From: Sulfuricaulis sp.
GTDB taxonomy: Bacteria > Pseudomonadota > Gammaproteobacteria > Acidiferrobacterales > Sulfurifustaceae
Assembly (NCBI GenBank): GCA_024654125.1
Contig: JANLIC010000281.1
Coordinates: forward strand, 1 to 41,930
Reading direction: 5' to 3'
Length of the DNA: 41,930 nt
Shown: positions 25,643-33,458 of the stretch, in pieces
Layout of the letters: every line of letters begins with the position of its first letter
Numbering within the stretch: the stretch's first letter is position 1
Notes under the pieces: model-generated
What the model was told of the DNA's origin: nothing
Database searches by the model: none
The model's input: the letters and a program-made list of their open reading frames with translations, nothing else
Made by a program: the position numbers and the translations under genes

Positions 25643-26587
25643 CTATCCATACATCTCGCTTAGATTTGTTCCTGCAATGCGGTCATGATAGCGTGCCCGA
25701 TATATCAGTCTTGCGATTCCCTTGTCCACATCATCCGTAAACGCGGTGCGGTTATGCAGCACATTGTTGCAGAGCAGACCCTGGTTGGCACTCAGCGTAT
25801 GGCGAAAAATATATGGGGATTCGCCGGCCAGCAGTTTTTCGAAAAACTTCACGGCCTCCAGCGTGTCAGCATCCTGTTTCCACGCGATGGAACGCGTGCG
25901 CGCGGTATAGCGCATATGCAGGTTTCCGCCGACCGGATCGACGGAAAAAACCGGCCCGGTCACGGCCGCACGGGTTTCCAGTCCGGCTTCCGCGTTGGGC
26001 GGGATCGTCATGGCATCCGGCGCCATCAACGCCCGCACATGGTCCGGATTGGCGTCGCGCATCAGGATATAGGCGATCTCATGGTCCAGCAGACTGTTTT
26101 GCCCGCCTTCCGCAGCCGGCGACACACAGTGCAACACGAAGGCGCGCAGACGCGCCTCGCTGCCATGGTAATAACCGTCCGTGTGCCACAGCAGGCGATT
26201 GTTGGAGTAAGGAATGTATCCGCGCTGAGACTTTCCCGGCACCACCTGCAAGGACGTGATGCCGTCATCATCGGCCAGCAAGTTGCTGTCGAGGCGGCTG
26301 AGACCGAAGCGCGCACCCACGGCACGCGGGATTTCCTTGTCTTCCCGACCTGTCTGGCCCGTGTAGATGACCATGTTGGTCTTACGACAGACTTTCAGCA
26401 TGTTGCTCGCCTCGACGTCGGTCAGTGCCAGAGGGTTGGCAACTTCCACCATCAGTGCCTCTGCGGAAACGGGATAGGCATTCAGTTTCGCCTCGCGCCA
26501 GCGGCGATAGGCTGCTTGGTTTTGCAGACTGAAAGGACTGCCCTCGGGCGCATCACTGGCACGATTAAGGTTGACGGGATTCTTCAA
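25643..26587 (-). CDS. TauD/TfdA-family Fe(II)/2OG dioxygenase
   Basis: The 314-residue protein carries the TauD/TfdA iron motif H-T-D in LLWHTDGYYHG (about residues 134-136) and the distal His in NNVLHNRTAF near 276, with the basic 2OG-binding residue in the following RLIYRARYHDR segment. Related enzymes hydroxylate taurine, sulfonates or betaines, so a sulfur-containing substrate is attractive given the adjacent dsr locus, but the sequence does not prove it. It is transcribed divergently from dsrA, with a 357-bp intergenic region between them. Confidence 0.88.
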   Translation of the reverse strand: MKNPVNLNRASDAPEGSPFSLQNQAAYRRWREAKLNAYPVSAEALMVEVANPLALTDVEASNMLKVCRKTNMVIYTGQTGREDKEIPRAVGARFGLSRLDSNLLADDDGITSLQVVPGKSQRGYIPYSNNRLLWHTDGYYHGSEARLRAFVLHCVSPAAEGGQNSLLDHEIAYILMRDANPDHVRALMAPDAMTIPPNAEAGLETRAAVTGPVFSVDPVGGNLHMRYTARTRSIAWKQDADTLEAVKFFEKLLAGESPYIFRHTLSANQGLLCNNVLHNRTAFTDDVDKGIARLIYRARYHDRIAGTNLSEMYG

Positions 26588-26593
26588 TGCTTA

Positions 26594-26613
26594 AAATCCT
26601 GATTGTCTGAAAG
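26594..26613. promoter_or_regulatory. Candidate operator half, upstream copy
   Basis: AAAATCCTGATTGTCTGAAA lies near the divergent dioxygenase start. It resembles GAAAGTCCTGATTAGACTGAA at 26824-26844: both share TCCTGATT followed by CTGAA, spaced by two or three bases. Paired copies on either side of the candidate dsr promoter could be protein-binding sites. Evidence is only sequence similarity. Confidence 0.25.
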
Positions 26614-26721
26614 AGTGATATGGGGGCACGCGAGAATTATTAAATAAAAAACGCTGGCGATCTCGACCTTGGGCAAAACAGAACTGCTGGGAAGACAATA
26701 GTATTTTAAATCAAATAGTTG

Positions 26722-26727
26722 TATAAT
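26722..26727 (+). promoter_or_regulatory. Candidate -10 of the dsr operon promoter
   Basis: TATAAT occurs 218 bases before the dsrA start codon in AT-rich sequence (AAATAGTTGTATAATCAATGG). A matching -35 hexamer at the normal spacing is not clear, so an activator may be needed. If used, the transcript would carry a leader of about 210 bases containing the hairpin at 26765. Confidence 0.4.
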
Positions 26728-26764
26728 CAATGGCGCTACGCGGGTGCTTTTCGGCACTTTCTTA

Positions 26765-26784
26765 TATCCCTTTCGGGAGGGATA
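26765..26784 (+). promoter_or_regulatory. Perfect hairpin in the dsr leader
   Basis: TATCCCT-TTCGGG-AGGGATA forms a seven-base-pair perfect stem with a six-base loop. It lies downstream of the candidate -10 and well upstream of dsrA, so it would be in the 5' untranslated region. A second, imperfect hairpin (CCTTTCGGCG ... CGCCCGGAAGG) follows at about 26879-26910. No T-run follows either. Confidence 0.5.
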
Positions 26785-26823
26785 AACCAGTGAAGGCTCT
26801 CTCTAACGTATGATTTTCTTATT

Positions 26824-26844
26824 GAAAGTCCTGATTAGACTGAA
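26824..26844. promoter_or_regulatory. Candidate operator half, downstream copy
   Basis: GAAAGTCCTGATTAGACTGAA is similar to 26594-26613, sharing TCCTGATT and CTGAA. It is followed by CCTTGGCAAAAAC, which is close to CCTTGGGCAAAAC at about 26668. The paired similarities suggest repeated regulatory sites around the promoter, without proof. Confidence 0.25.
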
Positions 26845-26870
26845 CCTTGGCAAAAACTTGTTAGGCAGAA

Positions 26871-26939
26871 ATGCTGAACCTTTCGGCGCGACTTTCGCCC
26901 GGAAGGCCGATTTTATATCCTTCTACGCGCAGGAGGTAG
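26871..26939 (+). CDS. Possible 22-codon upstream ORF before dsrA
   Basis: ATG at 26871 opens MLNLSARLSPGRPILYPSTRRR and ends in TAG at 26937. Its last two sense codons are AGG AGG, and these same bases form the AGGAGG ribosome binding site of dsrA. Ribosomes finishing this ORF would therefore end on the dsrA ribosome binding site, so it could couple or modulate dsrA translation. Only a weak ribosome binding site (AGG) precedes it, and it may be chance. Confidence 0.25.
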   Translation: MLNLSARLSPGRPILYPSTRRR

Positions 26940-26944
26940 ATTAA

Positions 26945-28258
26945 ATGGCCCAGAAGCAACCGAAGAATCCGGATAAACATTCGACCTTTATTCCGAAGGA
27001 TAAAAAATCCACCAAGCCGTTCCATAAAACGCCCATGCTGGACCAGCTGGAAAGCGGTCCGTGGCCGAGTTTCGTGACCGGGCTCAAGCGCCTGGCGCAC
27101 GACAACAACATGATGGTCGACTTGATGGGTCAGCTCGAATACTCCTACACTACCCGCAAAGGCTACTGGAAAGGCGGAACGGTTTCGGTATTCGGCTACG
27201 GTGGCGGCATCATTCCACGCTTCACCGAACTGATGGGGAGCGACGGCAAAGCCATGTTCCCCGCCTCGAAAGAGTTCCACACACTCCGCGTACAGCCGCC
27301 CGCGGGCAACCACTACACCACCCAAATGCTGCGTCAGTTGTCCGACTCCTGGAAGAAATGGGGTTCGGGCCTGATCGCGTTCCACGGCCAAACCGGCAAT
27401 ATCATGTTCATCGGTTCTTCCAGCGAAAACACGCAGCACTTCTTCGACGAAATCAACGGGTATGGTTTCGACCTCGGCGGCGCCGGTCCGTGCGTGCGCA
27501 CCGCCATGTCGTGCGTGGGCGCGGCGCGTTGCGAACAGTCGAACGCCAACGAGCAGAAAATTCACCGCACGCTGGTGAACAACTTCATCGACGACATGCA
27601 CCGCCCGGCACTGCCGTATAAATTCAAGTTCAAGGTCTCGGGCTGCCCGAACGACTGCATGAACTCAATCCAGCGCGCCGACTTCGCGGTCATCGGCACC
27701 TGGCGCGACGACATGAAGGTCAATCAGAAGGAAATCAAAGCCTTCATTAAGAGCAAGAGCCGCAAATATGTCATCGACAACGTCGTCAACCGCTGCCCGA
27801 CCAAGGCGCTGTCGCTGAACGACGATGACACGCTGGACGTGGACAACCGCAATTGCGTGCGCTGCATGCACTGCATCAACGTCATGACCAAGGCACTCAA
27901 GCCCGGCGATGACAAGGGCATCACCCTGCTCATCGGCGGCAAGCGCACCCTGAAGATCGGCGACACCTTCGGCACCGTCATCATTCCGTTCATGAAGCTC
28001 GATACCGACGCGGATTACGAGCGGATTCGCGAGATTGCCGCCAACACCATCGACTTCTGGGCGGAAAACGGTCTGGAACACGAACGCTGCGGCGAGATGA
28101 TCGAACGTATCGGCCTCGTGAACTTCCTCGAAGGCATCGGCCTCGAGGTGGATCCGAACATGATCAACCACCCGCGCACCAGCTCCTACGTCCGCTTGGA
28201 CGAGTGGGATCAGGAAGCCGAGAAGTGGAAGAACCGCAAGCAGCAGGCGGCGGGCTGA
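26945..28258 (+). CDS. dsrA: Dissimilatory sulfite reductase alpha subunit, oxidative type
   Basis: DsrA and DsrB form the alpha2beta2 sirohaem enzyme that, in sulfur oxidisers, produces sulfite from sulfur delivered on DsrC. The 437-residue product carries the Cys ligands of the sirohaem-[4Fe-4S] site in MSCVGAARCEQ (about 188-198) and SGCPNDCMNS (about 232-240). An inserted ferredoxin domain with NCVRCMHCIN near residue 305 binds a further [4Fe-4S]. A strong AGGAGG precedes the ATG. Gene order with dsrE-F-H downstream marks the oxidative pathway. It is the first gene of the operon. Confidence 0.97.
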   Translation: MAQKQPKNPDKHSTFIPKDKKSTKPFHKTPMLDQLESGPWPSFVTGLKRLAHDNNMMVDLMGQLEYSYTTRKGYWKGGTVSVFGYGGGIIPRFTELMGSDGKAMFPASKEFHTLRVQPPAGNHYTTQMLRQLSDSWKKWGSGLIAFHGQTGNIMFIGSSSENTQHFFDEINGYGFDLGGAGPCVRTAMSCVGAARCEQSNANEQKIHRTLVNNFIDDMHRPALPYKFKFKVSGCPNDCMNSIQRADFAVIGTWRDDMKVNQKEIKAFIKSKSRKYVIDNVVNRCPTKALSLNDDDTLDVDNRNCVRCMHCINVMTKALKPGDDKGITLLIGGKRTLKIGDTFGTVIIPFMKLDTDADYERIREIAANTIDFWAENGLEHERCGEMIERIGLVNFLEGIGLEVDPNMINHPRTSSYVRLDEWDQEAEKWKNRKQQAAG

Positions 28259-28351
28259 TCACGCCTTAGCGACATAAAACGGGTCCGCAGCCGTCAGCCG
28301 GGCGGGCCCCACCTCTAAACACGACATGTAACAGGCTTTGGAGAGATAAAG

Positions 28352-29446
28352 ATGGCGCAAGCAACTACCGAGAAAGCAGCGACCCCGCGCTCACCGATCG
28401 AGTCCGGGTGCCCTGACGGCTTTCAGTACATGCATCCGCTAATGATCAAGAACTACGGGAACTGGGCGTATCATGACCGTCCGCGCCCGGGCGTGCTGCA
28501 CCACGTCGCCAAGAGCGGTGACGAGATCTGGACCGTGCGCGTTGGCACCCAGCGCCAGCTCGGCCCGTACGAAATCAACCTGTTGTGCGACATCATCGAC
28601 AAGTACGGCGAAGGTTTCGTGCGCTTCACCATCCGCTCGAACATGGAGATCATGGTCTCGAGCTGGGGCAAAGTCGAACCGCTGATCCAGGCCATGAACG
28701 ACGCCGGCTACCCGGTCGGCGGCACCGGCAACTCGGTGACCATGATTTCCCACACTCAGGGCTGGCTGCATTGCGACATCCCCGGCACCGACGCCTCGGG
28801 CGTGGTCAAGGCGCTGATGGACGACCTGCATGACGAGTTCATCAAGGAAGACATGCCGAACCGCGTGCACATCACCACCTCCTGCTGCCAGATCAACTGC
28901 GGCGGCCAGGGCGACATCGCCATCAACGTGCAGCACACCAAGCCGCCCAAGATCAACCACGATCTCGTGGCCAATGTGTGCGAGCGCCCGTCGGTGGTGG
29001 CACGCTGCCCGGTGGCGGCGATCCGCCCGGCCATGGTGAACGGCAAGCCGTCGCTCGAAGTCGACGAGAAAAAGTGCATCTGCTGCGGTGCCTGCTTCCC
29101 GCCCTGCCCACCGATGCAGATCAACGATCCCGAACATTCAAAACTCGCCATCTGGGTCGGTGGTAAGAACTCGAATGCCCGTTCCAAGCCGATGTTCCAC
29201 AAACTCGTGGCCGCCGGGGTTCCAAACAATCCGCCGCGCTGGCCGGAAGCAGGCGAGATCGTCAAGAAAATTCTGCGCGTCTACAAGCAAGACGCCAAAG
29301 ACTGGGAGCGCGTGGGAGACTGGGTCGAGCGCATCGGTTGGCCGCGATTCTTTGAACTGACGGAACTGCCGTTCACCAAGTTCCACATCGACAACTGGCG
29401 CGGCTCACGGCACATGCTGAACCAGTCGGCACACATCCGTTTCTAG
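28352..29446 (+). CDS. dsrB: Dissimilatory sulfite reductase beta subunit, oxidative type
   Basis: The 364-residue beta subunit contains the catalytic sirohaem-site cysteines TSCCQINCGGQGD (about 176-188) and RCPVAAIRP near 219. A ferredoxin domain follows with KCICCGACFPPCPP near 235. The N-terminus (ESGCPDGFQYMHPLMIKNYGNWAYHDRPRPGV) matches the DsrB family. It follows dsrA after 93 bases that include a GGGTCCGC/GGCGGGCCC hairpin, with GGAGAG as ribosome binding site. Confidence 0.97.
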   Translation: MAQATTEKAATPRSPIESGCPDGFQYMHPLMIKNYGNWAYHDRPRPGVLHHVAKSGDEIWTVRVGTQRQLGPYEINLLCDIIDKYGEGFVRFTIRSNMEIMVSSWGKVEPLIQAMNDAGYPVGGTGNSVTMISHTQGWLHCDIPGTDASGVVKALMDDLHDEFIKEDMPNRVHITTSCCQINCGGQGDIAINVQHTKPPKINHDLVANVCERPSVVARCPVAAIRPAMVNGKPSLEVDEKKCICCGACFPPCPPMQINDPEHSKLAIWVGGKNSNARSKPMFHKLVAAGVPNNPPRWPEAGEIVKKILRVYKQDAKDWERVGDWVERIGWPRFFELTELPFTKFHIDNWRGSRHMLNQSAHIRF

Positions 29447-29474
29447 TTCCAGAGCAAGCGCAGTTATCACGCTC

Positions 29475-29496
29475 GACGCCGGGTTTTCCCGGCGTC
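29475..29496 (+). terminator. Strong hairpin between dsrB and dsrE
   Basis: GACGCCGGG-TTTT-CCCGGCGTC is a perfect nine-base-pair stem with a four-base loop, followed by TGTTTGT. It has the shape of a leaky intrinsic terminator or mRNA-stabilising 3' end. It could set a higher dsrAB level than that of the downstream genes. The following T-run is interrupted, so read-through is expected. Confidence 0.6.
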
Positions 29497-29547
29497 TGTT
29501 TGTAAATCGTCGGGGTTAGCAATTGATAAATATCAAGGGGTACGCTG

Positions 29548-29907
29548 ATGAAGCTGGGTATCATGATCAATGAGGGTCCGTATACGCATCAAGCGTCGGA
29601 TACGGCTTATCTGTTTGCCAAAGCCGCGATCGAGAAAGGACACAAGATTCACCGTGTGTTCTTCTATCACGACGGCGTCTACAACGCGAACCGGCATGCC
29701 GAGCCGCCGCAGGACGACCGTAATATCGTCAATCGCTGGCAGAAGCTGGCCAAGGATCACCACGTCGATCTGGTGGTCTGCGTGGCGGCGGCGCTCCGCC
29801 GGGGCATCAAGGACGAAAATTTGCAGGAAGGTTTCCGCATTTCCGGCCTGGGCCAGTTGATCGAGACGGGAATCCAGTCGGACAGGATGGTGACCTTTGG
29901 CGATTAA
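29548..29907 (+). CDS. dsrE: Sulfurtransferase complex subunit DsrE
   Basis: DsrE, DsrF and DsrH form the alpha2beta2gamma2 sulfur-transfer complex that hands persulfide sulfur to DsrC. The 119-residue DsrE carries the conserved active Cys at residue 78 (DLVVCVAAALRRG). The fold signature KLGIMINEGPYTHQ and HRVFFYHDGVYNAN are typical. A ribosome binding site GGGG is seen ahead of the ATG. The presence of dsrEFH with DsrC marks the oxidative system, as reductive sulfate reducers lack them. Confidence 0.96.
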   Translation: MKLGIMINEGPYTHQASDTAYLFAKAAIEKGHKIHRVFFYHDGVYNANRHAEPPQDDRNIVNRWQKLAKDHHVDLVVCVAAALRRGIKDENLQEGFRISGLGQLIETGIQSDRMVTFGD

Positions 29908-29931
29908 TCCGGAACCATTGAGGGGAGTAAA

Positions 29932-30339
29932 ATGACCGAAGCAACGGGCGGCATTGAGATGGAAGAAGGTGTGGGCGGCAAGGTTAAAAAATTTCTGTAC
30001 GTGAACCGCAAGGCGCCGTACGGAACTATTTATGCCCTGGAATCTCTGGAGGTGGTGCTGATCGCGGCGGCATTCGATCAGGACGTGAGTCTGGCGTTCC
30101 TGGACGATGGCGTATATCAAATTGTCAAGGGCCAGCACACGAAACCGATCGACGTCAAGAATTTTTCGCCGGCGTATCGCGCACTGGAAGGCTATGACAT
30201 CGAGAAACTTTTCGTGGAAAAGGAATCCATGGAAGCCCGCGGCCTGAAAGAAGAGGACTTCATCGTTCCCGTGAAGGTTATCGGCACGCAGGAAATGACG
30301 GACCTCATGCAATCGCAAGACGTAATTTTGAGCTTTTAG
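29932..30339 (+). CDS. dsrF: Sulfurtransferase complex subunit DsrF
   Basis: The 135-residue DsrF belongs to the DsrE/TusC fold family, with the motifs KKFLYVNRKAPYGTIYALESLEVVLIAAAF and VSLAFLDDGVYQIVKG. It contains no cysteine, so its part in the DsrEFH complex is structural or partner-binding. A short N-terminal acidic extension (TEATGGIEMEEGVGG) precedes the core. It follows dsrE by 24 bases. Confidence 0.95.
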   Translation: MTEATGGIEMEEGVGGKVKKFLYVNRKAPYGTIYALESLEVVLIAAAFDQDVSLAFLDDGVYQIVKGQHTKPIDVKNFSPAYRALEGYDIEKLFVEKESMEARGLKEEDFIVPVKVIGTQEMTDLMQSQDVILSF

Positions 30340-30350
30340 AGGAAAGATCG

Positions 30351-30650
30351 ATGCTGCATACCGTTAACAAATCGCCCACGGAACGCAACGCCCTGGAGAG
30401 TTGTCTCAAGCATCTCAAGAAGGGATGCGCCGTTCTGCTGATCGAAGACGGTGTTTACGGCGCCCTCAAGGGCACCTCAAGCACCAAGATGGTCGAACAG
30501 GCGCTCAAGAATCATCCGATCTATGCGCTTTATCCCGATATCGAAGCACGCGGAATGCAGGATCGGGTCATCGACGGCATCAAGCTGGTCGACTACAGCG
30601 GGTTTGTGGACCTGGCGGTGGAACACCCCAGCGTGCAAGCCTGGCTTTAG
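30351..30650 (+). CDS. dsrH: Sulfurtransferase complex subunit DsrH
   Basis: The 99-residue DsrH is the TusB-like subunit. It starts MLHTVNKSPTERNALESCLKHLKKGCAVLLIEDGVYGALKG, with a conserved Cys near residue 18 that may take part in sulfur handling, and ends with SGFVDLAVEHPSVQAWL. It starts 11 bases after dsrF ends and is followed by dsrC after 35 bases. Confidence 0.95.
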   Translation: MLHTVNKSPTERNALESCLKHLKKGCAVLLIEDGVYGALKGTSSTKMVEQALKNHPIYALYPDIEARGMQDRVIDGIKLVDYSGFVDLAVEHPSVQAWL

Positions 30651-30685
30651 ATATTTTTATTCTTTAACTGACGAGGAGTGCTCAC

Positions 30686-31018
30686 ATGCCTATCACCGTA
30701 GCGGGTAAAACCGTTGAAACCGACGAAGAAGGATATCTCGCCAACCGTACCGATTGGAGCGAGGAAATCGCCAAGGAAATGGCCAAGGTCGACAACTGCG
30801 ACCTGTCGCAGAATCACTGGGAAGTCATCAATTTCCTGCGTCAATATTATGATGAATACCAGATCGCGCCCGCGGTGCGCGTGTTGACCAAGGCTATCGG
30901 CAAGAAGCTCGGCCCGGACAAGGGCAACAGCAAGTACCTGTACGAGCTGTTCCCGTACGGCCCAGCCAAGCAGGCGTGCAAATACGCCGGCCTGCCCAAG
31001 CCGACCGGCTGCGTCTAA
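30686..31018 (+). CDS. dsrC: DsrC sulfur carrier protein
   Basis: DsrC carries sulfur as a persulfide or trisulfide on two Cys in its flexible C-terminal arm and is the substrate of DsrAB and DsrMK. The 110-residue product has the arm ACKYAGLPKPTGCV, with Cys at about 98 and at the penultimate position 109. The fold signature AVRVLTKAIGKKLGPDKGNSKYLYELFP precedes the arm. In contrast, the paralogue at 23134 has no Cys. It follows dsrH closely, in the same operon. Confidence 0.97.
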   Translation: MPITVAGKTVETDEEGYLANRTDWSEEIAKEMAKVDNCDLSQNHWEVINFLRQYYDEYQIAPAVRVLTKAIGKKLGPDKGNSKYLYELFPYGPAKQACKYAGLPKPTGCV

Positions 31019-31075
31019 CGCTTTCGACAACCCTCGGCAGGGGTTCTCCCCTTCCGAAAACGAGCGGGGTCAACG

Positions 31076-31822
31076 ATGTCGGCTGTGACAGTGATATTTA
31101 CGCTGCTTTTCTATGTGGCGACGGCTGTCCTCGTCATCGGCTTGGCGCGCAAGATTTTCATTTACGCGCGCACGCCGCAGCCATTGAAAATCCCCACCAC
31201 ACCGGCACCGACCACCCGCCTCGGGGTGGCCGCGCGCATGCTGCGCGAAGTCACCGTGTTCGAAAGCCTGTTCAAATCCAACAAGTGGACCTGGCTGTTT
31301 GGCTGGATTTTCCATTTCTGCCTGTTGGTCGAACTCATCTGGCACCTGCGCTATTTCACCGAACCGGTGCTGGTATTCCTCCCCTGGCTCCAGTGGTTCA
31401 TCAATTTCACCGGCTACGGCATGGTGCTCGGCCTGCTCGGCCTGTGGGGGCGGCGCTTCCTGGTGGATCGCGTGCGCTACATCAGCAGCCCGTCCGATCA
31501 CCTGATGCTGGCCCTGTTGATCGCGATCGGCGCCAGCGGCCTGGTCATGAAGTATCTCGTCCACACGGATGTCGTCGCCCTCAAGGCGTTCTTCCTCGGG
31601 TTGATGACGTTCCAGTGGCAGCCGTTGCCGGCCGATCCGGTGTTGCTGATTCACCTGACACTGGTCGCGACGCTCATGATCATATTCCCTGTCAGCAAAC
31701 TGCTCCACGCCCCGGGCGTGTTCTTCAGCCCCACCCTCAACCAGGTGGACAACCCGCGCGAAAAACGCTGGGTCGCCGGCTGGAGCGCCAAAATCGACAA
31801 CACCAAGACAGCCGGAAGTTAA
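31076..31822 (+). CDS. dsrM: DsrM, membrane cytochrome b subunit
   Basis: DsrM is the quinone-interacting NarI-like membrane subunit of the DsrMKJOP complex. The 248-residue product is strongly hydrophobic, with about five helices (ILTLLFYVATAVLVIGLARKIFIY-type N-terminal helix; VLVFLPWLQWFINFTGYGMVLGLLGLWG; HLMLALLIAIGASGLVM; IHLTLVATLMIIFPVSKLLHAPGV). His residues in the helices could ligate haem b. It ends three bases before the dsrK start, so the two are probably translated together. The dsrC-dsrM gap contains a weak AACCC/GGGTT hairpin. Confidence 0.93.
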   Translation: MSAVTVIFTLLFYVATAVLVIGLARKIFIYARTPQPLKIPTTPAPTTRLGVAARMLREVTVFESLFKSNKWTWLFGWIFHFCLLVELIWHLRYFTEPVLVFLPWLQWFINFTGYGMVLGLLGLWGRRFLVDRVRYISSPSDHLMLALLIAIGASGLVMKYLVHTDVVALKAFFLGLMTFQWQPLPADPVLLIHLTLVATLMIIFPVSKLLHAPGVFFSPTLNQVDNPREKRWVAGWSAKIDNTKTAGS

Positions 31823-31825
31823 GCG

Positions 31826-33316
31826 ATGGCCAATTTTGAAACCCCCGTCCTAGGCGAATATCAGACTATCCCGGAAGTCCATCCGGACACGATGGTCAAC
31901 AGCAAGCCGTTCGTGGCCAAACCCGATATTCAGGCCGGCGTCGGTTTTCCGGGCGAGCTGGCGCCGGGTTGGGAAAACGTCGCCGTCAAAAAACTGGGCG
32001 ACCTGGTTTCGCAATCGCGCGCACTTCAGGTGTTCCTGGATTCCTGCGTAAAGTGCGGCGCCTGCACCGACAAGTGCCACTATTATCTCGGCACCTCCGA
32101 CCCCAAAAACATGCCGGTGGCGCGCCAAGACCTGTTGCGCAGCGTGTATCGCCGTTATTACACCTTCGCCGGTAAATTCTTCCCCAAGCTTGTCGGCGCG
32201 CGCGACATGACCAAGGACGTGCTCGACGAGTGGTATACCTATTTTCACCAATGCTCGCAGTGCCGCCGTTGTTCGGTATTTTGCCCCTACGGCATCGACA
32301 CCGCCGAGATCTCCATGGCGGCGCGTGACGTGATGGACACCGTGGGCCTGGGCCAAAAGTACTCGAACGAAATCATCGGCAAAGTCCACAAGATCGGCAA
32401 CAATCTGGGATTACCGGAGTTGGCGCTGGCGGACACGCTCGCGGGTCTCGAGGAAGACGTGAAAGATGAAACCGGCGTGGACGTGAAATACCCGGTGGAC
32501 GTGAACGGCGCCGAGGTGCTGGTCGTCACCCCTTCCGCCGATTTCTTCGCCGAGCCGCACATCGACGGGCTGATCGGCTACGGCAAGGTGTTTCACCAGG
32601 CCGGCATATCCTGGACGCTGTCATCGCATGCCTCCGAGGCCGCCAATTTCTCCATGTTCATCGGCTCGCACGATAATCTGCATCGCGCGGCCATGCGCAT
32701 CCGCGAAGCGGCGCTCGACCTGGGGGTCAAGCGCATCGTCGTCGGCGAATGCGGGCATGCCTGGCGCGTGGCCTACAGCTTTTGGAACACGCTCATCGGT
32801 CCGTTCGATTTCCTGGACCAGCGCTACCCCATCCCGCAGCACATCTGCGAATTCACCTACGACCTGATCCAGCGCGGCGCGCTCACGCTCGACAAGTCCG
32901 CCAACGACGACAGGATCGTGACCTTCCACGATTCGTGCAACGTGTCACGTGCCTCGCGCATGGGCAATACGCCGGGCGGACAGTTCATGATTCCTCGCGC
33001 GATCATCAAGGCCTCCGTTAACAAATTTTACGACATGGCGCCGGAAACGATACACGAGAACACCTTCTGCTGTGGCGGCGGCGGCGGATTGCTGACCGAC
33101 GATTTGATGGAACTGCGCGTCAAGGGCGCGCAACCACGCATGCAGGCGCTCAAGCAGGTGGTGGATGAGTACGGCGTCAATCACGTCGCCGCCATCTGCG
33201 CCATTTGCAAGAGCCAGTTCACCAAGGTTCTGCCGTATTACAAATACCCGATGGACATGGTCGGCAGCGTGCACGGTCTGGTGAGCCGGGCGATTCAGCT
33301 CGGCGCCAAAAACTGA
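31826..33316 (+). CDS. dsrK: DsrK, HdrD-like Fe-S subunit
   Basis: DsrK is the cytoplasmic subunit that interacts with DsrC and exchanges electrons through DsrM. The 496-residue protein has two [4Fe-4S] motifs, CVKCGACTDKCHYYLG (about residue 74) and CSQCRRCSVFCPYG (about 145). C-terminal CCG-type domains of the HdrB/D kind follow: DSCNVSRASRMGNTPGGQ and NTFCCGGGGGLL near residue 415, which bind the catalytic cluster. Length and order are typical. Electrons probably pass from DsrC to DsrK to DsrM, and onwards to quinone. Confidence 0.96.
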   Translation: MANFETPVLGEYQTIPEVHPDTMVNSKPFVAKPDIQAGVGFPGELAPGWENVAVKKLGDLVSQSRALQVFLDSCVKCGACTDKCHYYLGTSDPKNMPVARQDLLRSVYRRYYTFAGKFFPKLVGARDMTKDVLDEWYTYFHQCSQCRRCSVFCPYGIDTAEISMAARDVMDTVGLGQKYSNEIIGKVHKIGNNLGLPELALADTLAGLEEDVKDETGVDVKYPVDVNGAEVLVVTPSADFFAEPHIDGLIGYGKVFHQAGISWTLSSHASEAANFSMFIGSHDNLHRAAMRIREAALDLGVKRIVVGECGHAWRVAYSFWNTLIGPFDFLDQRYPIPQHICEFTYDLIQRGALTLDKSANDDRIVTFHDSCNVSRASRMGNTPGGQFMIPRAIIKASVNKFYDMAPETIHENTFCCGGGGGLLTDDLMELRVKGAQPRMQALKQVVDEYGVNHVAAICAICKSQFTKVLPYYKYPMDMVGSVHGLVSRAIQLGAKN

Positions 33317-33334
33317 TACCCATTAATATTTTTT

Positions 33335-33421
33335 GAAACCGCAGATAAACACAGATGAACGCAGATAAAGAAAAGAGATGGGTTGTTATATCCGTGTTGA
33401 TCCGTGTTCATCTGTGGTTCC
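33335..33421. repeat. Dispersed GCAGATAAACACAG-type inverted repeat, copy 5
   Basis: GAAACCGCAGATAAACACAG on the left and CCGTGTTCATCTGTGGTTC on the right are inverted arms with GATGAACGCAGAT units. This copy lies inside the dsr operon between dsrK and dsrL, so it is transcribed with the operon and could fold in the mRNA. Confidence 0.88.
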
Positions 33422-33458
33422 ATATTCATACATAAAGTTTTTTGACAGGAGATTCGTA

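Noticed and set aside
28439-29137. 232-aa minus-strand ORF opposite dsrB
   Set aside because: It is the antisense shadow of dsrB, which has all the expected Cys motifs.
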